From positions 186,001-250,000 of the forward strand of contig JAEPNV010000007.1 of the NCBI GenBank assembly GCA_017643215.1: a stretch of DNA of 64,000 bases, read 5' to 3'. Below the pieces are notes generated by a model, which ran no database searches, was not told the origin of the DNA, and saw only the letters and a list, made by a program, of their open reading frames with translations. Position numbers and translations under genes: made by a program. Below are positions 18,741-27,501 of the stretch, one piece after another. Every line of letters begins with the position of its first letter. The stretch's first letter is position 1. Origin of the DNA: Roseibium sp. Lineage in GTDB: Bacteria; Pseudomonadota; Alphaproteobacteria; Rhizobiales; Stappiaceae.

Positions 18741-18965
18741 TTACTGTTCCTCCATCACCATGAAACCGGATTTGTCAGCATCGCATTCAGGGCAAGACCA
18801 ATGATCCGGCAGGGCGCCGAACGGCGTTCCCGCCGGGATTTGCCAATAGTCGTCGCCCTTCTTGGGATCGTAGACATGCCAGCAAATCCGGCATTCGAGC
18901 TTGGTGGCGGGCCCGATCTTGTGGTTGTCCCCGCCATAGGATCCGCCAAAAAAACCGCCATTCAT
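18741..18965 (-). CDS. hupI: Rubredoxin HupI
   Basis: Rubredoxin-type electron carrier associated with uptake hydrogenase assembly in air. The 74-residue protein contains both CxxC pairs binding a single iron: CRICWHVYDP and CPECDADK, with the rubredoxin core between them. The glycine-rich N-terminus (MNGGFFGGSYGG) is about 20 residues longer than free rubredoxins. The ATG at 18965 overlaps the hupH stop by 4 bp; the upstream extension to 19142 is antisense-like filler within hupH and was rejected. Confidence 0.93.
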   Translation of the reverse strand: MNGGFFGGSYGGDNHKIGPATKLECRICWHVYDPKKGDDYWQIPAGTPFGALPDHWSCPECDADKSGFMVMEEQ

Positions 18966-19831
18966 CGGTAAACGTCCAGAATTCCGTTCAGCCTTTCGGC
19001 GGAATCGGCGATGTCCTCGGGCGCTGCACAGGCCACGGCCGGTACGCGCACGATTTCGATCGAATTCAGGATCAACGTGTCCTGAGAATTGTAGAATTGG
19101 ACCCACCAGGTGTTCTTGGTGGTGGTCGATGTAATGCGGCAATTGCCGTAGCCCCGGGACAGGATCGTCACCGTGCCCCGGCCAAGCTGGTCGGTCAGAA
19201 AGACAAGATCTTCCTCAGTGTGCGGCAGGAGAGACAGATTGATGACATGCGGTCCCTCGGCCCGGTCCGACTTTGCCACATGCTCATTGATTTCCGGCAC
19301 GAGCGGCGGTGCGTTGAAAATGTTCGGACCAAGCTCGGCGGGCAGGCCGACCTGCGGCACGGCCTCTTGGAACGCGGTCTCCAGAACCTCGGTCGGAAAG
19401 GTACCGATTTCGATATAGTCGGCGCCGGGCTCGCGCCCCTCGCCGGACCGCCGGACTCTCCATACGCCCGCCAGGACGGATTCTTGAGCCTGGACCCGCG
19501 ATCCGGCGATCACCGAAACCTCTCCCTCGCCCAGCACCTGGTTGACAAGGTCGGCGTTGGCTTTGTCCAGGCCGGTAAGATCGATCCGGCGGTCCGCGCC
19601 GGTCACTTCGCGCAAGCGCAGTGTATCGAGCAAACACTCCAGCGTTGTAAGCGCCGGCGCAAGGCCGTCCGTGTCTTCCGGCTCCGGCAAGTCCGGCGCT
19701 TCGAATGTCATCATGCCGGCCGGCATTTGCATGTATTCGAGCACGCCGCCATCCTCATCAAGAGGCTGACTGCCTGGTCCCACCAGAGGGGCCGTCAAAT
19801 GGCCGCCAATCGGATCGCCTGCATTGCTCAT
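18962..19831 (-). CDS. hupH: Hydrogenase expression/formation protein HupH
   Basis: Accessory protein needed for uptake hydrogenase expression or assembly; its exact biochemistry is not settled. The 289-residue protein has the HupH C-terminal domain (HVINLSLLPHTEEDL, YGNCRITST, WWVQFYNSQDTLILN) and a more variable N-terminal half. An AAAGGT sequence lies before the ATG. It follows hupG after a 24-bp gap and overlaps hupI by 4 bp. Confidence 0.9.
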   Translation of the reverse strand: MSNAGDPIGGHLTAPLVGPGSQPLDEDGGVLEYMQMPAGMMTFEAPDLPEPEDTDGLAPALTTLECLLDTLRLREVTGADRRIDLTGLDKANADLVNQVLGEGEVSVIAGSRVQAQESVLAGVWRVRRSGEGREPGADYIEIGTFPTEVLETAFQEAVPQVGLPAELGPNIFNAPPLVPEINEHVAKSDRAEGPHVINLSLLPHTEEDLVFLTDQLGRGTVTILSRGYGNCRITSTTTKNTWWVQFYNSQDTLILNSIEIVRVPAVACAAPEDIADSAERLNGILDVYR

Positions 19832-19855
19832 GGACTTGACCTTTGTAAAACGGGG

Positions 19856-20290
19856 TTAGTGCGCTTGCGCGCTTGTTTGCACGGCGCACCCTTCCGGGAA
19901 CTTGAACGGCGGCGGATTGCTCGGCTCACGCATCAGGATTTCGGGAATTTCTGTGAGGTAGTCGGACCAGTCACGCACGCCCTGGATTACCCCGAGGTAT
20001 TCGCCGAACCGCAAAAACACGAGACTGGGAAAGGTGTTGAAGCGGTATCGTCTTTGCAGTTCGCGTTCCGCATCCCGGTCCACGACAAACGCCGTGACGT
20101 TGCCCTCGAACGCCTTGACCAATTCCGGCAAGATCACTGCGACATCGTTGCTTTCCGCAAGCCGGGCGGCGTCTCCGGCGAAAAACACCATCGAGAACGC
20201 GGCGTTTGGCGCTTCACGGTCCAGCCGCGCTGCGTCGACAACGGCGAGGTTTTCGCGCGCCACGATCGAATCTAGCAAAGGCGAAAACAT
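19856..20290 (-). CDS. hupG: HupG, HyaE-type thioredoxin-fold hydrogenase accessory protein
   Basis: Thioredoxin-like chaperone of the HupG/HyaE family, which binds the Tat signal of the small subunit and assists export. The 144-residue protein has the fold's core (FVVDRDAERELQRRYRFN, TFPSLVFLRFGEYLG) but no CxxC redox pair, as in the family. The ATG at 20290 is preceded by AAGAGGAAA; an upstream in-frame start at 20329 lacks support. The 28-bp gap after hupF is one of the few in the operon. Confidence 0.88.
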   Translation of the reverse strand: MFSPLLDSIVARENLAVVDAARLDREAPNAAFSMVFFAGDAARLAESNDVAVILPELVKAFEGNVTAFVVDRDAERELQRRYRFNTFPSLVFLRFGEYLGVIQGVRDWSDYLTEIPEILMREPSNPPPFKFPEGCAVQTSAQAH

Positions 20291-20318
20291 GGGCGGTTTC
20301 CTCTTAAGACAGCCTGCA

Positions 20319-20612
20319 TCACGCGGCATCGGTTGACTTTGGCTTTTCGGGCTTCACCAGATCGGCAAAAAGGTGATCGACATTCGTCTCGCCCTGCATG
20401 ACCAGCCTCAACGCCTTCAGGGCATCGGCCGTCAAACGGGCGGTTTCCGCATCCAGGATTTCACGGGCCGCACCCAGAAAAACCAGAACCCAGGTGCCGG
20501 GCGCCACATCGCCGACAAGACGGATGTCGATTTCATGTTCGCCGTCCTCGCCCTGGCAGCGGGCAAATCCGAACTCGGAGGAAAGCACCTGCATGGGGAT
20601 CCCGAGGCACAT
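20319..20612 (-). CDS. hupF: HupF, HypC-family hydrogenase chaperone
   Basis: HypC-family chaperone dedicated to the uptake hydrogenase large subunit, thought to stabilise HupL during maturation at higher oxygen. The 97-residue protein begins MCLGIPMQV with the functional Cys2, and is longer at the C-terminus than HypC (84 residues). Its start overlaps the hupD stop (TGATG). Confidence 0.92.
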   Translation of the reverse strand: MCLGIPMQVLSSEFGFARCQGEDGEHEIDIRLVGDVAPGTWVLVFLGAAREILDAETARLTADALKALRLVMQGETNVDHLFADLVKPEKPKSTDAA

Positions 20613-21304
20613 CAGTTCGGCTCCACTCGGCGGGACACCAGTTCGGCGACTTCAGCCTCGAAATCGTCAGGGCCAGCCCAACCGCTCCCATTCAAAATCC
20701 GGCTGTCGCCATGGCGGAAAGCGTCACCCGCCTCGGGACGGCCGCCCTCATAGCGACCGAGCGTCATCTCAAGGCTGGCGATGGTGTCGTTGTCCGTGCG
20801 AAGAGTATCGCGCGCGGTCGCGGTTACGCCGCGATCGGCAAGATAAGCGAGCGCATGGGCGATGGCCGGTTCGATTTGGGCTTTGACTTCGTCGCGCAGA
20901 CTGCCGCCATAGTCCTCCAGTTCCACCGGCTGGACGCCAATGAGAAGAAGATGATCCGGATAGTCGCCAAGCATCTCGGCCATGGCGAGCACTTCCTGGA
21001 ATCCGGTCTGATGCAGTGAGATTTTTTTTGCACCGAGGAATTTCGGCACCTCGGCGCCATGGACAAGCTTCAAGGTCCCGGGCGGCAAACCGTAGTCAAC
21101 CGCATCGAAGACGATCAGGATATCGGCGTCGCGAATATACTGAACGAGATAGACACCTTGCGTACCGCCATCCATGACCGTGACATTGTCGGCGAAATCA
21201 TAGCGCCTGTGCAGCTCCTCGACCGCACGCACGCCAAAGCCCTCATCCGCCCATAAAAGGTTCCCGATTCCAAGAACCAGCACGGCTGGTGCCGTCTCTC
21301 CCAT
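20612..21304 (-). CDS. hupD: Hydrogenase maturation protease HupD
   Basis: Nickel-dependent endopeptidase that removes the C-terminal peptide of HupL once nickel is in place. The 230-residue M52-family protein has GIGNLLWADEGFG with the metal-ligand Glu21, the Asp-containing IVFDAVDYG and the His in KISLHQTGFQE. The ATG at 21304 has a strong GAGGGGGAAG sequence just upstream; a start at 21352 is less likely. It opens the second hydrogenase transcription unit behind its own sigma54-type promoter. The tail after about residue 165 is longer than usual for HupD and unassigned. Confidence 0.93.
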   Translation of the reverse strand: MGETAPAVLVLGIGNLLWADEGFGVRAVEELHRRYDFADNVTVMDGGTQGVYLVQYIRDADILIVFDAVDYGLPPGTLKLVHGAEVPKFLGAKKISLHQTGFQEVLAMAEMLGDYPDHLLLIGVQPVELEDYGGSLRDEVKAQIEPAIAHALAYLADRGVTATARDTLRTDNDTIASLEMTLGRYEGGRPEAGDAFRHGDSRILNGSGWAGPDDFEAEVAELVSRRVEPN

Positions 21305-21379
21305 GGCACTTCCCCCTCTGCCCGGATTGTGCCGCGGACATGCGCGGTTCACATTCCGGTTTCTTGTCCAGTCAACTAC

Positions 21380-21394
21380 GCAAGCGTTGTGCCA
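21380..21394 (-). promoter_or_regulatory. Sigma54-type -24/-12 promoter for hupD
   Basis: On the minus strand this reads TGGCACAACGCTTGC, preceded by T. It has both consensus blocks (TGGCAC and TTGC) and the exact 10-base gap between GG and GC. The expected start near 21368 gives a leader of about 63 bases to the hupD ATG. HoxA at 10113-11606 is a sigma54 activator with an intact GAFTGA loop. Confidence 0.8.
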
Positions 21395-21586
21395 ATCTGT
21401 CGCAGAACTCTATCTATCTGTTAATTCTGCATTTTTTACATCGAGCATCTTGCTAGCTGGCAGCGGACCTTCCATTAGCCTCCTCAACTGTAAGGAAAAC
21501 TTGCAAGGGCAGACTTTGCGCTGGATCATGCGATGATCAGTTTTCTGCCGATTGGAAAGAAAAACTTATCAGCAATTATTGCGATA

Positions 21587-21614
21587 AAAGAAAAGACGGG
21601 CGCATGCGCCCGTC
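21587..21614 (-). terminator. Intrinsic terminator after hupSLEC
   Basis: A perfect 20-base palindrome GACGGGCGCATGCGCCCGTC at 21595-21614 is followed on the minus strand by TTTTCTTTT. This is a canonical G/C-rich stem plus T-run, pointing leftward, so transcription from hupS should mostly stop here. Confidence 0.8.
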
Positions 21615-21901
21615 AGAGGTTGATGACACTCCCCGGATTTCCGTCGTCATCCTCGAACACCGTTCCACTGCTGTCCGGTTTACAATCCAGGGGAAGACAT
21701 ATGTCATTGAACCAATTGCGCTTCGCGCGGCCAAATCGGACAAGGACATGGAATCTGGCGTGGGCGTGGCCCTATATTCGATGCCTTCCCGGAGGACGCG
21801 CAGCGGCCGTCCGGGACCCAGCAATCGCTGCATTTTGTACTGGAAAACAGCTCCTTCCGCGAAGTGCTGGGCCCCGGCTCGGTGGCCGGGGCGGCACGGT
21901 G
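21604..21901 (+). pseudogene. Possible frameshifted small gene of unknown function
   Basis: The first about 58 codons from the ATG at 21604 look protein-like (RISVVILEHRS, FTIQGKTYVIEPIALRAA). The frame then runs into arginine-rich filler, while the neighbouring frame from about 21775 reads FDAFPEDAQRPSG and FVLENSSFREVLGPG to a stop at 21901. A single frameshift around 21765-21775 would join them. I do not recognise the protein, and the frame may be chance coding in GC-rich DNA. Confidence 0.25.
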
Positions 21902-22007
21902 AGAGCTCCGGTCTACAAACTCTATCCCACTGCTGAACTGAACCGGACAGCGCTGGGACAGGCCCGGGCATGACTGTTGAACGATGAGCTGGTTTGTCAG
22001 CAGTGGG

Positions 22008-22027
22008 AGACGGGCGCGTGCGCCCGT
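22008..22027. repeat. Second copy of the G/C-rich palindrome
   Basis: GACGGGCGCGTGCGCCCGTC differs from the terminator stem at 21595-21614 by one central base. The copies lie about 410 bp apart and bracket the frame-interrupted open frame. This copy has no T-run on the minus strand; together with the hairpin GGACTGA/TCAGTCC (22033-22070) it may slow or process the hupC transcript. Confidence 0.55.
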
Positions 22028-22072
22028 CAACACGGACTGATTTGAAGGACAGCCCGGTTGGGGTCAGTCCGT

Positions 22073-22828
22073 CTATTCGTCGGCGACCGGCTTGTCGTCG
22101 CGGAACGTCCGCCAGCCGGAAAACATGGACGACATGATCGACTGGCGGGACATGATGTCCTCGCGGATCGCCGCATAGACATGCACGATCACAAAGCAGA
22201 CGATCACCCAAAGGCCCATGTGATGCCATGTGTGGACATCCTGGCTTTGGCCGAACAACGGAATGATCCAGCTGGAAAACAGATCAAACTGCCACGTGCC
22301 CATCCCTGTGCCTTCGCCGTAAAGGGCAAAGCCCGTGAGGATCATGAACACCATGCACCAGATGAACAGCACATGCATGACAAGTGTCGCCAACGGATTG
22401 TGTCCGGCGTATTTGAGCGGTTGGCGGGCGATCATCGCGTACCATTTCATTTCATGTAACAGCTCCGCCCAAAAGCTGCCGCGCCAGACGGGGGGCAGGA
22501 AGATCTGTTTCGCATGCTTGTTCCCGACAAACGCCCAGTAGATCCGGAACAGAAAACCGATCGCGAGAATGTACCCGGCGGCAAAATGCAAATACCGGAT
22601 CCAGCCGAACATGAAGCTGAAATAGGCTTCCCCACCAACGGACGGCGGCGGCGAGCCGATCAGATAACCGGTAACGCCGAGCACCAAGATCGAAAACGCG
22701 TTCACCCAATGCCAAATCCGGACCGGGGCCTGATAGATATAGACCGCGCGTTCGGTATGAGGAGCCGTGGCCGGATCCGGCGCGCTGTGCGCGGTATGTG
22801 TCCCCGGCCCCATCGCATCGATTGTCAT
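22073..22828 (-). CDS. hupC: Hydrogenase b-type cytochrome subunit HupC
   Basis: Membrane diheme cytochrome b that anchors HupSL and passes electrons from H2 to quinone. The 251-residue protein has four hydrophobic segments, with the likely heme histidines in IWHWVNAFSILVLG, RYLHFAAGYIL and DVHTWHHMGLWVIVCFVIVHVY. An AGGAGG sequence precedes the ATG. Here it follows hupE (9-bp gap) instead of hupL, and is the last gene before the terminator. Confidence 0.95.
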   Translation of the reverse strand: MTIDAMGPGTHTAHSAPDPATAPHTERAVYIYQAPVRIWHWVNAFSILVLGVTGYLIGSPPPSVGGEAYFSFMFGWIRYLHFAAGYILAIGFLFRIYWAFVGNKHAKQIFLPPVWRGSFWAELLHEMKWYAMIARQPLKYAGHNPLATLVMHVLFIWCMVFMILTGFALYGEGTGMGTWQFDLFSSWIIPLFGQSQDVHTWHHMGLWVIVCFVIVHVYAAIREDIMSRQSIMSSMFSGWRTFRDDKPVADE

Positions 22829-22837
22829 GGCGACCTC

Positions 22838-23401
22838 CTATCCGATCGACAAAACAAGGGCACTTGCGCCAAGGGCAATACCGGTCGCAAGGCGCGCCAT
22901 TGACCACGCCTGAAGACGGCGGGCAAGGCCGACGCCACCAGCATGGAGCGCGGCGCTTGTCGCTAGGAAAGCAATCAGATACACCGCCGTCGCCCCGGCC
23001 GCCTCAGCGCCATGGGCGGTACCGTGGGCCAACCCGAAGAGAGCCGTCACCGCGATCACGGCCGGCAGCGGGACCCGCTCGCCAAATGCGATCAGCCCGC
23101 CGAACACAACGAGCGATGCCAGGGTCCCCGGCTCGGCCAAGGCAAACGGGCCGAACGCCAGACCGGCAATGGAACCGGCGGCGAGAGCCACCACAAAAGC
23201 GGCCGGCACCAGCCAGATTTTGGAGTCCGGCCGGCTTGCGGCCAAAATCCCGACACCGACCATCGCCAGAAGATGGTCCAGACCGGTGAGCGGATGGAGC
23301 ATTCCGGCCACCACCGACAGCTCGCCGCCGGTATGCGCGAGTGCCGGACTTGCGGCCAGAATGCCGGTTCCGGTCACAATGGCATTGCGAATTGCAGACA
23401 T
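22838..23401 (-). CDS. hupE: HupE/UreJ-family nickel permease
   Basis: Inner-membrane protein that lets nickel in for hydrogenase assembly. The 187-residue protein has a cleavable-looking signal ending in ALA, six hydrophobic segments and the family motif HPLTGLDHLLAM, whose His and Asp are essential in HupE homologues. A second His-rich segment (GLAHGTAHGAE) follows. GGAGGAA precedes the ATG. It sits between hupL (12-bp gap) and hupC, unlike the usual rhizobial position after hupD. Confidence 0.93.
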   Translation of the reverse strand: MSAIRNAIVTGTGILAASPALAHTGGELSVVAGMLHPLTGLDHLLAMVGVGILAASRPDSKIWLVPAAFVVALAAGSIAGLAFGPFALAEPGTLASLVVFGGLIAFGERVPLPAVIAVTALFGLAHGTAHGAEAAGATAVYLIAFLATSAALHAGGVGLARRLQAWSMARLATGIALGASALVLSIG

Positions 23402-23413
23402 GAAGTTCCTCCC

Positions 23414-25213
23414 TCAGCGCACTTTAATTTCGGCCAGTTCCTCGCCGCCAGGTCCCATCACATGGGTCGAGCAGGCAAGGCACGGGTCAAAGCTGTGAAG
23501 CGTGCGTAAAATCTCGACCGGCTCTTCGGCCCGCTCCACCTTGGTGTTCAACAGCGAAGCCTCGAACGCGCCGATGTTGCCGTCGTTGTCACGCGGGCTG
23601 CCGTTCCAGGTGGTCGGAACCACGCACTGGTAGTTGTCGATCTTGGTGTCCTTGATCTTGATCCAGTGCGCGAGCGCGCCGCGCGGCGCCTCGGTAAAGC
23701 CGACACCTTTCACTTCCGTCGGCCAGGTCGATGGATCGAATTTTTCCGGGTTTGCCGTGGACGTGTCGCCCGCCTTGATGTTGGCGATCATCTTGTCCAT
23801 GAAGTACCGTTGCTTGCGGGCGGCCCATTGCGCCTCCAGACCGCGCGCGGCGGTTCGTCCCAGCGTGGAGAAAAGCGCGTCGATTGGAACATCAAGGGCG
23901 GACAGGGTGCTGTCGACCTGGTCCTTGATTTCCTCATGTCCTTGCATGTAACCGATGACGTAGCGGGCAAGCGGCCCGACCTCCATCGCATGGCCCCGCC
24001 AGCGTGGCGCCTTGATCCAGGAATACTTGGCGTTTTCGTCGATATTGACGATGTTGGTCGACGTGCCGATGAGATTTGGTCCGAGCTCATAGTTCGGCTC
24101 GGTGACGCCATCCCATGGATGAAGGCCTTTGGCCTCATCGGCATATTTGTACCAGGAGTGGGGCACGAATTCCTGAACCTGCTCCGGATCCCGGAGATCG
24201 ACTTCATGAACGTCGGTGAGCTTGCCATCGACGATGGCGCCGCGCGGCATGAGAAGATTTTCGGCCGAGTAATCGTTCGCGCGATCCGGAATGTCCCCGT
24301 AGGACAACAGGCTTTGAGAGGACAGCCCGCCGCCATAGAGCCAGCCTTTGTAGAAACCGGCAATCGCGATCAGGTCGGGGATGTAGACATTTTCAATGAA
24401 CTCGATCGTCCGATCGATGACGCTGGAGACATAGTTCAACCGGTCCATGTTAATGGGTGCCCCGGCCGCCTGTGCGCCGTCGATATTGATGGCGCAGGGC
24501 ACCCCGCCCACCAACCAGTTCGGATGCGTATCCTTGCCGCCAAAGACGGTCCGGGTGGTCATGATTTCCTTCTGGAAATCAAGCGCCTCCAGATAGTGGG
24601 TCACGGCCATCAGGTCGGCTTCCGGCGGCAGCAGATAGGCCGGATTGGTCCAGTATCCGTTTTTGAACGGTCCGAGCTGACCCGATTCAACAAACTTTTT
24701 CAGCCGGTTCTGAATATCCCGGAAATATCCCGGTGAGGATTTCGCGTGTCTGGGCGCGACCTGCTGCTGTAGCGCCGAGGTTGCCTTGGGATCCGCTTTC
24801 AATGCGTTGACGGGATTGACCCAATCGAGCGCATGCAAGTGATAAAAATGCACAAGGTGATCGTGCACCTGCAGCGACAACTGCATGATGTTGCGGATCG
24901 AGTTGGCGTTTTCGGGAATGTCGATACCCAGGGCGTCCTCAACCGCCCGCACTGACGTCAGTGCGTGCGTTCCGGTGCAGACACCGCAGATGCGCTGGGT
25001 GAATGCCCAGGCATCTCGCGGATCGCGGCCTTTCAGGATCACCTCCAGTCCGCGCCACATGGTGCCGGTCGAAACGGCATTGCGGATCACGTTGTCCTCG
25101 TCGACATTCACTTCGCAGCGCATATGGCCTTCGATCCGGGTGACCGGATCCACAACCACACGCTTGCCGGTCGTGTCGAGATCAAATCCGTTCGGGGTGC
25201 GTAGCGTCGCCAT
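23414..25213 (-). CDS. hupL: Uptake [NiFe] hydrogenase, large subunit
   Basis: Catalytic subunit that oxidises H2 at the NiFe(CN)2CO centre. The 599-residue protein has [10 protein letters not shown] (Cys76, Cys79) and DPCLACSTH (Cys578, Cys581). After His584 come 15 more residues ([15 protein letters not shown]), the C-terminal peptide that HupD removes. This extension separates it from HupV. I chose the ATG at 25213, which overlaps the hupS stop (TGATG); a GTG three bases earlier is possible. Confidence 0.97.
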   Translation of the reverse strand: MATLRTPNGFDLDTTGKRVVVDPVTRIEGHMRCEVNVDEDNVIRNAVSTGTMWRGLEVILKGRDPRDAWAFTQRICGVCTGTHALTSVRAVEDALGIDIPENANSIRNIMQLSLQVHDHLVHFYHLHALDWVNPVNALKADPKATSALQQQVAPRHAKSSPGYFRDIQNRLKKFVESGQLGPFKNGYWTNPAYLLPPEADLMAVTHYLEALDFQKEIMTTRTVFGGKDTHPNWLVGGVPCAINIDGAQAAGAPINMDRLNYVSSVIDRTIEFIENVYIPDLIAIAGFYKGWLYGGGLSSQSLLSYGDIPDRANDYSAENLLMPRGAIVDGKLTDVHEVDLRDPEQVQEFVPHSWYKYADEAKGLHPWDGVTEPNYELGPNLIGTSTNIVNIDENAKYSWIKAPRWRGHAMEVGPLARYVIGYMQGHEEIKDQVDSTLSALDVPIDALFSTLGRTAARGLEAQWAARKQRYFMDKMIANIKAGDTSTANPEKFDPSTWPTEVKGVGFTEAPRGALAHWIKIKDTKIDNYQCVVPTTWNGSPRDNDGNIGAFEASLLNTKVERAEEPVEILRTLHSFDPCLACSTHVMGPGGEELAEIKVR

Positions 25214-26292
25214 CACTCATCTCCTCCCTTCTGGCGGGCACGTTTGACCGCGCTGGCCGCCGCGTGGGCGGCCGCTGCGGCCCCGACAACCAGGGCGGCG
25301 GTGCCGCCGATCTTGTCGGCATCGGCCTCGACCCCGAACCCGTTCACATTTGTCAGCCTGTCGTAGAAACTGCCCTTGTCCCAGAAGCCGTCTTCGGAAC
25401 AGCCGATGCAGGGGTGCCCAGCTTGAATCGGAAAGGACAAGCCGCCGTTCCAGCGCACGGTGGAACAGGCGTTGTAGGTCGTCGGGCCTTTGCAGCCGAC
25501 CTTGTAAAGGCAGTAGCCTTTCTTGGCGCCCTCATCATCGAATTGCTCGACAAACTGTCCGGCATCAAAATGTGGCCGCCGGTAGCACTTGTCGTGAATG
25601 CGCTGCGAATAGAACATTTTCGGCCGGCCTTGCCGATCGAGTTCGGGAAACCGTTCGAAGGTGACCAGGTAGGTGATCACAGCGGTCATCACTTCCGCGA
25701 TCGGCGGGCACCCGGGCACTTTGATGATCGGCTTGTCGCCGGGGATGCCCGGAGCCTTGTGGATCGGCACAGCCTGTGTCGGATTGGGCCGTGCGGCCTG
25801 GACGCAACCCCATGACGCGCATGAGCCCCAGGAAATGATCGCCTTGCAGTGATTGGCGGCGTGCTGAAGCTGCTCCAGATACGGCCGTCCGGCGATAATG
25901 CAGGACATGCCTTCCTGGTTCAGCGGCGGATTGCCTTCGCAGGCAAGGATGTACTGACCGTCATACTTTTCGATGGTTTCTTCGATGATCGCCTCGGCCT
26001 GGTGCCCGGCAGCGGCCATGATCGTGTCGTCGTAGTCGAGCGAGATCATAGACAGGATCACATCCTTGGCGAGCGGATGAGCGGACCTGATGAAGCTTTC
26101 CGAACAGCACGTGCACTCCAGGCCGTGCAGCCAAAGAACCGGAATCCGGGGTTTGGTCTCCATGGCCTCTGCGATCCGCGGCGCAAAACTCGGCCCAAGA
26201 CCAAGGGCCGCAGCCGTGAGAGAACAGAACTTTAAAAAACTTCGTCTTGTAATGCCCTGGCGGCGCATCACATCGTAAAAGGTTTCGGTCAT
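25213..26292 (-). CDS. hupS: Uptake [NiFe] hydrogenase, small subunit
   Basis: Iron-sulfur subunit carrying electrons from HupL to HupC, on the periplasmic face of the membrane. The 359-residue precursor has a twin-arginine signal with RRSFLK at 16-21 and cleavage near residue 49, then the cluster motifs CTCCSES, GSCASWG, GCPP and the C-terminal cysteines in [11 protein letters not shown] hydrophobic anchor (about 325-350) ends the protein. The ATG at 26292 has GGAGGAG upstream. It is the first gene of the hydrogenase locus. Confidence 0.97.
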   Translation of the reverse strand: MTETFYDVMRRQGITRRSFLKFCSLTAAALGLGPSFAPRIAEAMETKPRIPVLWLHGLECTCCSESFIRSAHPLAKDVILSMISLDYDDTIMAAAGHQAEAIIEETIEKYDGQYILACEGNPPLNQEGMSCIIAGRPYLEQLQHAANHCKAIISWGSCASWGCVQAARPNPTQAVPIHKAPGIPGDKPIIKVPGCPPIAEVMTAVITYLVTFERFPELDRQGRPKMFYSQRIHDKCYRRPHFDAGQFVEQFDDEGAKKGYCLYKVGCKGPTTYNACSTVRWNGGLSFPIQAGHPCIGCSEDGFWDKGSFYDRLTNVNGFGVEADADKIGGTAALVVGAAAAAHAAASAVKRARQKGGDE

Positions 26293-26352
26293 ACCCCAGC
26301 TCCTCCGCATATTGTTTCCGCTGGCCGCCGGCCAGTGTTCATGGCGGAAGAA

Positions 26353-26367
26353 GCACGAACTGCGCCA
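26353..26367 (-). promoter_or_regulatory. Sigma54-type -24/-12 promoter for hupS
   Basis: The minus strand reads TGGCGCAGTTCGTGC, preceded by TT. GG and GC have the correct 10-base separation; there is one mismatch in each block compared with TGGCAC/TTGC. The predicted start near 26341 leaves a leader of about 48 bases before the hupS ATG. It is weaker than the hupD promoter by consensus match. Confidence 0.7.
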
Positions 26368-26393
26368 ATTGGATTAAAGACATGTTTTATATA

Positions 26394-26406
26394 TATAATT
26401 TTGATT
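26394..26406 (-). promoter_or_regulatory. Possible IHF site upstream of the hupS promoter
   Basis: The minus strand reads AATCAAAATTATA, matching WATCAANNNNTTR except for one base, within a strongly AT-rich tract (about 26370-26410). Hydrogenase promoters of this class usually need IHF to bend DNA between the activator and sigma54 polymerase. The assignment rests on base composition plus a near match. Confidence 0.4.
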
Positions 26407-26592
26407 TTTGAGAGCAGTTTCACCGCATTTTTGCCAATGCAGATACCGAACCGGCTTTTCAAGGTGAAAGGAAACTTACCACGCAGAATCCCGCACACGT
26501 GTATGCAATCCGCCCATCCTGACAAGGGTTGTTATCGTGCCTACGGCGATGTTGTCGTGAAAGGTGAAACGCTCCGGTTTGAGGCCAATTCT

Positions 26593-27501
26593 CTACAGCG
26601 AATACATCACCTCCGCGGCACGCACGGCCGCCGACGCCCGGTTTTCAACGCCGAGTTTGACGAAGATCTGCTCAAGGTGCTTGTTCACCGTCCGGGGCGA
26701 CAGGCCCAAGATGTCACCGATGTCCTTGTTGGGCTTGCCTCTGGCGATCCAGATCAGAACCTCGGCCTCGCGGTGCGTCAGAAGAAAACGGTTCTGCAAA
26801 TCCGAAATCTGCGCGGCCTCATCGTCTATCGTCGCCCGAAACAGGTTCTCGTCAGGTCCGGCCTGGCCCAACGGGTGCAGATAAAGCGACTTCTCGCCTG
26901 CCAGCTTGACGGAAATGGATTTTCGGGTGGCCGCACCCGGCTCGTCGCCGGCGCTGGCGCTGGCCAGATACCGCGCGAGCGCGTCTTCCAACTCGGTTCG
27001 GACCTGGTCCAAAACGGCTTGAACCTGCGGCGTCGACCACAGAATATCTCCGACTGAGGAGACCGCAACCAGATGACGTCCCGACGCATCGATCGCCACA
27101 TGCGCCCGCTGAACCGACCGGGCGTTGGTCAGGTGGACCTTGATCCTCGCCCGTAGTTCGTCGACGACGATGGGCTTGGTCAGGAAGTCGACGCCGCCGG
27201 AATCGAGCGCCTTTACGATATGTTCGGTTTCCGAAAGCCCGGTCATGAAAATGACCGGGACGTGTTGGAGTGCGGGCACCGTTTTAAGACGCTTGCAAGT
27301 CTCAAAGCCATCGAGCCCCGGCATCACCGCATCCATTAGGATCGTGTCCGGAGTCACCTTTTCACAAACCGACAGCGCGGCTTCGCCGCTCGTTGCGACG
27401 AGGACCGTAAGCCCCGAGGCCTTGAGCGCTTCGGTGATAAACCCGAGCGACTCCGGACTGTCGTCGACGACCAACACCGTATCGCGGATGCTATCCATCA
27501 T
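26593..27501 (-). CDS. Response regulator, LuxR-type output
   Basis: Two-component regulator, most likely the partner of the fused permease-kinase encoded directly upstream (11-bp overlap). The 302-residue protein has a receiver domain (about 8-125) with phospho-acceptor Asp57 in ILMDAVMPG and Lys in FLTKPIV, a middle region of unknown fold, and a C-terminal LuxR helix-turn-helix (about 235-300; LTHREAEVLIWIARG, SPRTVNKHLEQIFVKLGV). Targets are not shown by the sequence. The palindrome at 31047-31062 before urtA is a candidate, and so is its own operon. Confidence 0.88.
   Translation of the reverse strand: MMDSIRDTVLVVDDSPESLGFITEALKASGLTVLVATSGEAALSVCEKVTPDTILMDAVMPGLDGFETCKRLKTVPALQHVPVIFMTGLSETEHIVKALDSGGVDFLTKPIVVDELRARIKVHLTNARSVQRAHVAIDASGRHLVAVSSVGDILWSTPQVQAVLDQVRTELEDALARYLASASAGDEPGAATRKSISVKLAGEKSLYLHPLGQAGPDENLFRATIDDEAAQISDLQNRFLLTHREAEVLIWIARGKPNKDIGDILGLSPRTVNKHLEQIFVKLGVENRASAAVRAAEVMYSL

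Larger units (their letters stand above)
21305..22072. other. 768-bp gap splitting the hup operon between hupC and hupD
   Basis: No recognisable gene fills this stretch, although the genes on both sides are tightly packed. In reading direction (right to left) it holds a hairpin after hupC (22033-22070), a G/C palindrome at 22008-22027, a frame-interrupted plus-strand open frame (21604-21901), an intrinsic terminator (21587-21614), an AT-rich stretch and a sigma54-type promoter (21380-21394) facing hupD. Confidence 0.7.
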
